64,000 bases of DNA from Pueribacillus sp041725775 (GTDB lineage: Bacteria; Bacillota; Bacilli; Bacillales; UBA6769). The stretch lies in NCBI RefSeq assembly GCF_041725775.1, contig NZ_JBEUEL010000013.1, positions 1 to 64,000 of the forward strand, written 5' to 3'. The position numbers and the translations under genes were made by a program. The notes beneath the pieces are model-generated. The model saw only the letters and a list, made by a program, of their open reading frames with translations, was not told where the DNA came from and did no database searches. Positions within the stretch are counted from its first letter, which is position 1; every line of letters begins with the position of its first letter. Shown here in pieces: positions 60,613 to 64,000 of this stretch.

Positions 60613-61212
60613 TTATTCTTTTTGTTTAATATTCTCAATAATAAGCTGTGGACCTTCTATACGATACGTAAAGGTCACTTTTTTGCCTATTTCAAGTGAT
60701 TCGACTTGTTTTTTTACGTCATCACTAAGTTGAAATGCGGTTGGTCCGTCCTCGGTTTCAATTTCAATCGTGTGCGGATCTTGTTGACCATTGTATACTC
60801 CGGTTTCCGCCGAGTCTTCTTCGCTTTCAGTTCCTTGCATTTTTTCAATTGATTGTAAGACGTTTTGTTTATGTTCGTTTACAATGTATTGAAATTTGAC
60901 ACTATCATTTGGTTGCAGCTGTTCAATTTGTTCCGTTGATTTTTCTGTTAATTGGAAGGCTTTCGGTCCTTCGTTCGTTTCAATTTCTACCGTATGAGGA
61001 TCAGCTTGTCCAACGAAAATACCGAGGTCATTAATGATAGACGGTTCATCTGAAGCTGGTGCGGTTTCTGTTCCGTTCGTTTCCTCATCCTCATTCACGT
61101 TTTCTGTTTTTTCATTGTTCTCTTCTGCTCGATCAGGTTGTTCGATCGTCCCGCAAGCGGCCAATGCAAGAAGACAAACAGACAAGAGTGCTAAGATAGA
61201 TACCTTTTTCAC
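60613..61212 (-). CDS. Lipoprotein with two tandem copies of a small domain
   Basis: 199-residue lipoprotein with lipobox LAAC. An acidic linker (EENNEKTENVNEDEE) leads to two copies of about 60 residues. Both have the pattern G-V/F-x-GQ-x-DPHT-V/I-EIET-x-x-GP-x-AFQL, near 65-130 and 135-199. The repeat is not a family I can name with certainty. The domain may bind a ligand at the cell surface. GGAGAGA-type site precedes the ATG. It is divergent from signal peptidase. Confidence 0.8.
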   Translation of the reverse strand: MKKVSILALLSVCLLALAACGTIEQPDRAEENNEKTENVNEDEETNGTETAPASDEPSIINDLGIFVGQADPHTVEIETNEGPKAFQLTEKSTEQIEQLQPNDSVKFQYIVNEHKQNVLQSIEKMQGTESEEDSAETGVYNGQQDPHTIEIETEDGPTAFQLSDDVKKQVESLEIGKKVTFTYRIEGPQLIIENIKQKE

Positions 61213-61392
61213 GCTATCTCTCCTTCCTACTATTCTAATGAATAGTACTACCCTTACTTTACCTGTTTTTAAACATAATGAAAAGCAACAATTTCTAAAT
61301 CATTTAAGATTGTGGAAAAAGGAGTAACGATAAATGAAAAGAAATGTTACAATAGTGTTAACAATGTTAGTTTAGTGGGGTGTGGAAGCCAT

Positions 61393-61938
61393 TTGACGAC
61401 AAAAAGAAATGAAGTATTTAGTTGGATTCGAACGATTCTATTTGCAGTCATCATCGCATTTTTAATTCGTGCTTTTTTATTTACTAATTATATTGTTGAA
61501 GGTGATTCAATGCTTCCAACAATGCATCATGGAGATCGACTTGTCGTAAACAAGCTCGTCTATAAATTGTACGAACCTGAACGTTTTGATGTCATTGTCT
61601 TTCATGCAACGAGTCAAGCTGACTATATAAAAAGAATTATCGGTTTGCCTGGTGATCATATCGAATATAAAAATGATGTGCTTTATATAAATGGCGAACC
61701 ATATGATGAACCTTTTTTAGATGAAATGAAAATGAACGGAGAGCGATTGACACACGATTTTACGCTTCAACAAATTATCGGGAAGGAAACGGTACCTGAA
61801 AATACTGTATTCGTGTTAGGCGATAATCGCAGAAATAGTACGGATAGCCGAAATCTCGGTGTTATTCCGTTTGATCAAATTGTCGGTGAAGTCAATGTAA
61901 AATATTGGCCGTTTGCAGATTTGGAGTTTTATCATTAA
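61393..61938 (+). CDS. sipS: Type I signal peptidase
   Basis: 181-residue signal peptidase I with one N-terminal membrane segment (about 11-30). Catalytic Ser39 is in EGDSM and Lys80 in YIKRIIGLPGD; the GDNRRNSTDSR box follows. It cleaves Sec/Tat signal peptides. TTG 61393 fits GTGGAAG upstream and the normal N-terminal length; an upstream in-frame ATG at 61312 adds 27 unlikely residues. The symbol is by family only, since Bacilli have several Sip paralogs. Confidence 0.9.
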   Translation: MTTKRNEVFSWIRTILFAVIIAFLIRAFLFTNYIVEGDSMLPTMHHGDRLVVNKLVYKLYEPERFDVIVFHATSQADYIKRIIGLPGDHIEYKNDVLYINGEPYDEPFLDEMKMNGERLTHDFTLQQIIGKETVPENTVFVLGDNRRNSTDSRNLGVIPFDQIVGEVNVKYWPFADLEFYH

Positions 61939-61942
61939 TGTT

Positions 61943-61966
61943 AAGCCCTGCATTGCAGGGCTTTTC
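61943..61966 (+). terminator. Intrinsic terminator of signal peptidase gene
   Basis: AAGCCCTG / CAGGGCTT stem and TTTTC, 4 bp after the stop. Confidence 0.8.
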
Positions 61967-62410
61967 GAAGTACATAATACGAGCACAGAATTAATGTTCG
62001 TCATAAAAAGCCATATGATGTATGATAAAGCGAAACTTAGTACTATAGGACGTGTCGTGTAGTCATCGCAAACACATAACGGTGTTCTTATCTGCCTACC
62101 AATTCTAGTGTCGTTAATTAAACGTGAACAATGAAAATGTAGAAAAGCGAAGATCATGGTTGTGCACCATTAAAATTTTCGGAATACACATTTTTTAGCT
62201 TCGCATGAACAATATTTATTGAGTATACTGTGCTGACATATCTCTCAAATTAACTTGAAGTAACCGTCTTTTAGAGTATTTAACACGATAGAAAGTAAAA
62301 TTCAAGCGAAGGAAAATATCATGATTGGACATCCATTTATTGAACTTGGTCTCTTTTATCCAGATGCAAGATTCAACAGTAGTACGTCTTCAAACTTAGA
62401 GGTGAACAGC
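61967..62410. other. Gap upstream of second sigma-54 activator
   Basis: No gene or clear promoter is recognised in these 440 bases. An in-frame ATG at 62321 with GAAGGAAAA upstream could extend the regulator by 30 residues, leaving the gap shorter. Confidence 0.45.
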
Positions 62411-64000
62411 ATGAATGTAACTCAGCTTATAAATAAAATTCCCTTACCTTCATTTGCATGTCATGTGGACGGAACACTCGTGGCAATGAACGAGCATATG
62501 AAGGATAAACTAGAAAACTTTTCTGAAACGAACGTTTCTCACGTATTTGATAGTTGGATTAACGATCACGTTGAATCGGTCGTGTTTGCAAAACGGAACG
62601 GGCAATCATTTATTTTCATTATGTGTCTTTACGAAAAACATACTGAACTTTATATTAGTGTGCCTGAACCTTTAGTCGCGTTTTTAAATGAGTTAAAAGA
62701 AAGTAATCGGGAATTAAGTACAATTTTTGAAAATTCGTATGATGGAATTTATATTACAGATCCAAAAGGAAAAACATTAAAAACGAACACAGCGATTGAA
62801 CGGATAACAGGGATTCCGAAAGAATACTATATTGGTAAGACAGTAGATGACTTAATCAAGCGCGGGATTTTACAAACTTCTGTTACACATAAAGTGCTAG
62901 AACAGAAGAGAAGAGTGACGATTAATCAACTAAATTATGCAGGGAAAGATACCCTTATGACAGGAAATCCTGTTTTTAATGAGGAAGGCGACATAGAGAA
63001 AATTGTTACGAACATCCGAGATTTAACAGAATTAAACGAAGTTCACCGTGAACTTAAAAAAATAAAAGATTTAAATCAACAATATAAACGCGAGCTTAAA
63101 AAACTTCAATCGTTAACGAAGTTTAATCAAGATGTTGTTATTGTAAGTGAAAAGATGAACAACATTTATGACGTTGTCGAACGGATTGCAAATGTTGATG
63201 TGACCGTGTTGATTTTAGGAGAAACCGGTGCCGGAAAAGATGTAATAGCAGGGGAAATCTATCATAAAAGCGATCGCTCCAAAACGGGTGAGTTTATTAA
63301 AGTAAACTGTGGTGCGATTCCAGATCATTTATTGGAATCGGAACTTTTTGGGTATGAAAGTGGGGCGTTTACCGGTGCGAACCAAAAAGGTAAGCAAGGC
63401 TTATTTGAACTAGCACATAACGGAGTTATTTTTTTAGATGAAATTGGGGAACTTCCTTCAGAGCTGCAGGTGAAGCTGCTACGTGTTCTCCAAGAAAATG
63501 AAATTCAACGAATTGGCGCAACGAAACCGCTCAAGGTAAATGCTCGTGTTGTCGCTGCTACGAACCGAGATTTAATGAAGATGGTCAAAGAAGGACGATT
63601 CCGTGAAGATTTGTTTTATCGCTTAAACGTTATTCCTATTCACGTTCCACCATTACGTGAACGTCGGGATGATATTTTACCACTCGTTCAACATTTTCTT
63701 GAAAAAACGAATGAAAAGTATAATTTTAAAAAAGAATTTAATCATGAATTAAACGAATTCTTTTATTATTATTCGTGGCCTGGAAACGTTCGTGAATTAG
63801 CAAATTTGATTGAACGTCTCGTTTTAACGACAGGAAATGATCTCATTACGATTGATGATTTACCAGTAGAATATCAAAAATCGGAGGAAACGGAGTTTGC
63901 CCTTTCGGACATTGTTTCTTTAAAAGATGCGGTCGAGCTAGCTGAAGTGCAAGTGCTTCAAGCAGCTTGTAAAAAATATCGGACAACGTATGAAATTGCA
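62411..64000 (+). CDS. Sigma-54-dependent activator with PAS domain, cut by window end
   Basis: At least 530 codons, open at the edge. An N-terminal region of about 100 residues is of unknown fold. A PAS domain is about 105-215 (IFENSYDGIYITDPKGKTLK), followed by a coiled linker. The AAA+ domain has Walker A GETGAGKD at 270-277, GAFTGA at 318-323 intact, and Walker B VIFLDEIGE. The Fis-type helix-turn-helix lies beyond the edge. ATG 62411 follows AGAGGTG; GTG 62402 and ATG 62321 are alternatives. Its target is probably downstream, outside the window. Confidence 0.9.
   Translation, partial: MNVTQLINKIPLPSFACHVDGTLVAMNEHMKDKLENFSETNVSHVFDSWINDHVESVVFAKRNGQSFIFIMCLYEKHTELYISVPEPLVAFLNELKESNRELSTIFENSYDGIYITDPKGKTLKTNTAIERITGIPKEYYIGKTVDDLIKRGILQTSVTHKVLEQKRRVTINQLNYAGKDTLMTGNPVFNEEGDIEKIVTNIRDLTELNEVHRELKKIKDLNQQYKRELKKLQSLTKFNQDVVIVSEKMNNIYDVVERIANVDVTVLILGETGAGKDVIAGEIYHKSDRSKTGEFIKVNCGAIPDHLLESELFGYESGAFTGANQKGKQGLFELAHNGVIFLDEIGELPSELQVKLLRVLQENEIQRIGATKPLKVNARVVAATNRDLMKMVKEGRFREDLFYRLNVIPIHVPPLRERRDDILPLVQHFLEKTNEKYNFKKEFNHELNEFFYYYSWPGNVRELANLIERLVLTTGNDLITIDDLPVEYQKSEETEFALSDIVSLKDAVELAEVQVLQAACKKYRTTYEIA

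Noticed and set aside
62089..62115. Repeated motif CGG(C/T)GTTCTTA also seen near 34210 and 43340
   Set aside because: The three matches are short (about 10 bases), have no shared flank, and one is part of a terminator stem, so chance similarity is likely.

Overview
The window is low-GC DNA with strong AGGAGG-type ribosome binding sites, many TTG and GTG starts, CcpA-type cre sites, and both a sigma-B-like and a sigma-54-type promoter. Gene content (LutBC, LctP, an IDEAL-domain protein, a YtzI-like and a YpgR/CvfC-like protein, sulfate assimilation genes) points to the Firmicutes family Bacillaceae. The species cannot be named from sequence reading alone. No tRNA, rRNA, CRISPR array, transposase or prophage gene was seen.

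Layout. (1) 1-10.6 kb is a hydroxy-acid block: lutB (5' end missing or disrupted), lutC, a LutR-like GntR repressor with a palindromic operator, a GlcE/GlcF/GlcD-type oxidase, a fumarylacetoacetase-family hydrolase and a lactate permease. (2) 10.7-13.6 kb holds an acidic lipoprotein, an NRDE/TANGO2 protein and a B12-binding radical SAM protein. (3) 13.7-21.6 kb carries beta-oxidation genes (SDR, thiolase, acyl-CoA dehydrogenase, acyl-CoA ligase) and a translationally coupled PLP-protein/lactone-oxidase pair. (4) 21.8-25.6 kb is the sulfate assimilation operon cysH-cysP-sat-cysC plus a convergent small membrane protein. (5) 26-36.2 kb is a branched-chain-amino-acid-type ABC transporter (livHMGF) led by an acyl-CoA ligase and flanked by three paralogous binding lipoproteins. 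(6) 37.3-46.3 kb has two more acyl-CoA ligases, a GKL-like phosphotriesterase-like lactonase, an ACAD10/11-like kinase and a CaiB-type CoA transferase. (7) 46.3-60.6 kb has Cu/Zn SOD, a sigma-54 activator facing a sigma-54 promoter and crotonase, then enoyl-CoA hydratase, 3-hydroxyacyl-CoA dehydrogenase, acyl-CoA ligase, acyl-CoA dehydrogenase, MsrA, a permease, an aldehyde dehydrogenase and a thioesterase. (8) The end holds a duplicated-domain lipoprotein, signal peptidase I and a second sigma-54 activator cut by the window edge.

The genes read as a catabolic island for organic acids: uptake (LctP, Liv-type ABC), CoA activation (five ligases), oxidation (two acyl-CoA dehydrogenases, two crotonases, two 3-hydroxyacyl-CoA dehydrogenase types, thiolase), under cre sites, FadR-like palindromes and sigma-54 control. 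The most interesting possibility is that the lactonase, CoA ligase, ACAD10/11-like kinase and an acyl-CoA dehydrogenase form a lactone/4-hydroxy-acid pathway. It would parallel the levulinate (Lva) route of Pseudomonas, with a lactonase at the front. This is inferred from family membership and gene order.

Small genes that are easy to miss include a 39-aa membrane protein with its own sigma-B-like promoter and terminator (2474-2593), a 24-aa membrane peptide (47845-47919), a 59-aa YtzI-like protein (25460-25639, minus) and a doubtful 55-aa ORF (13704-13871, minus).
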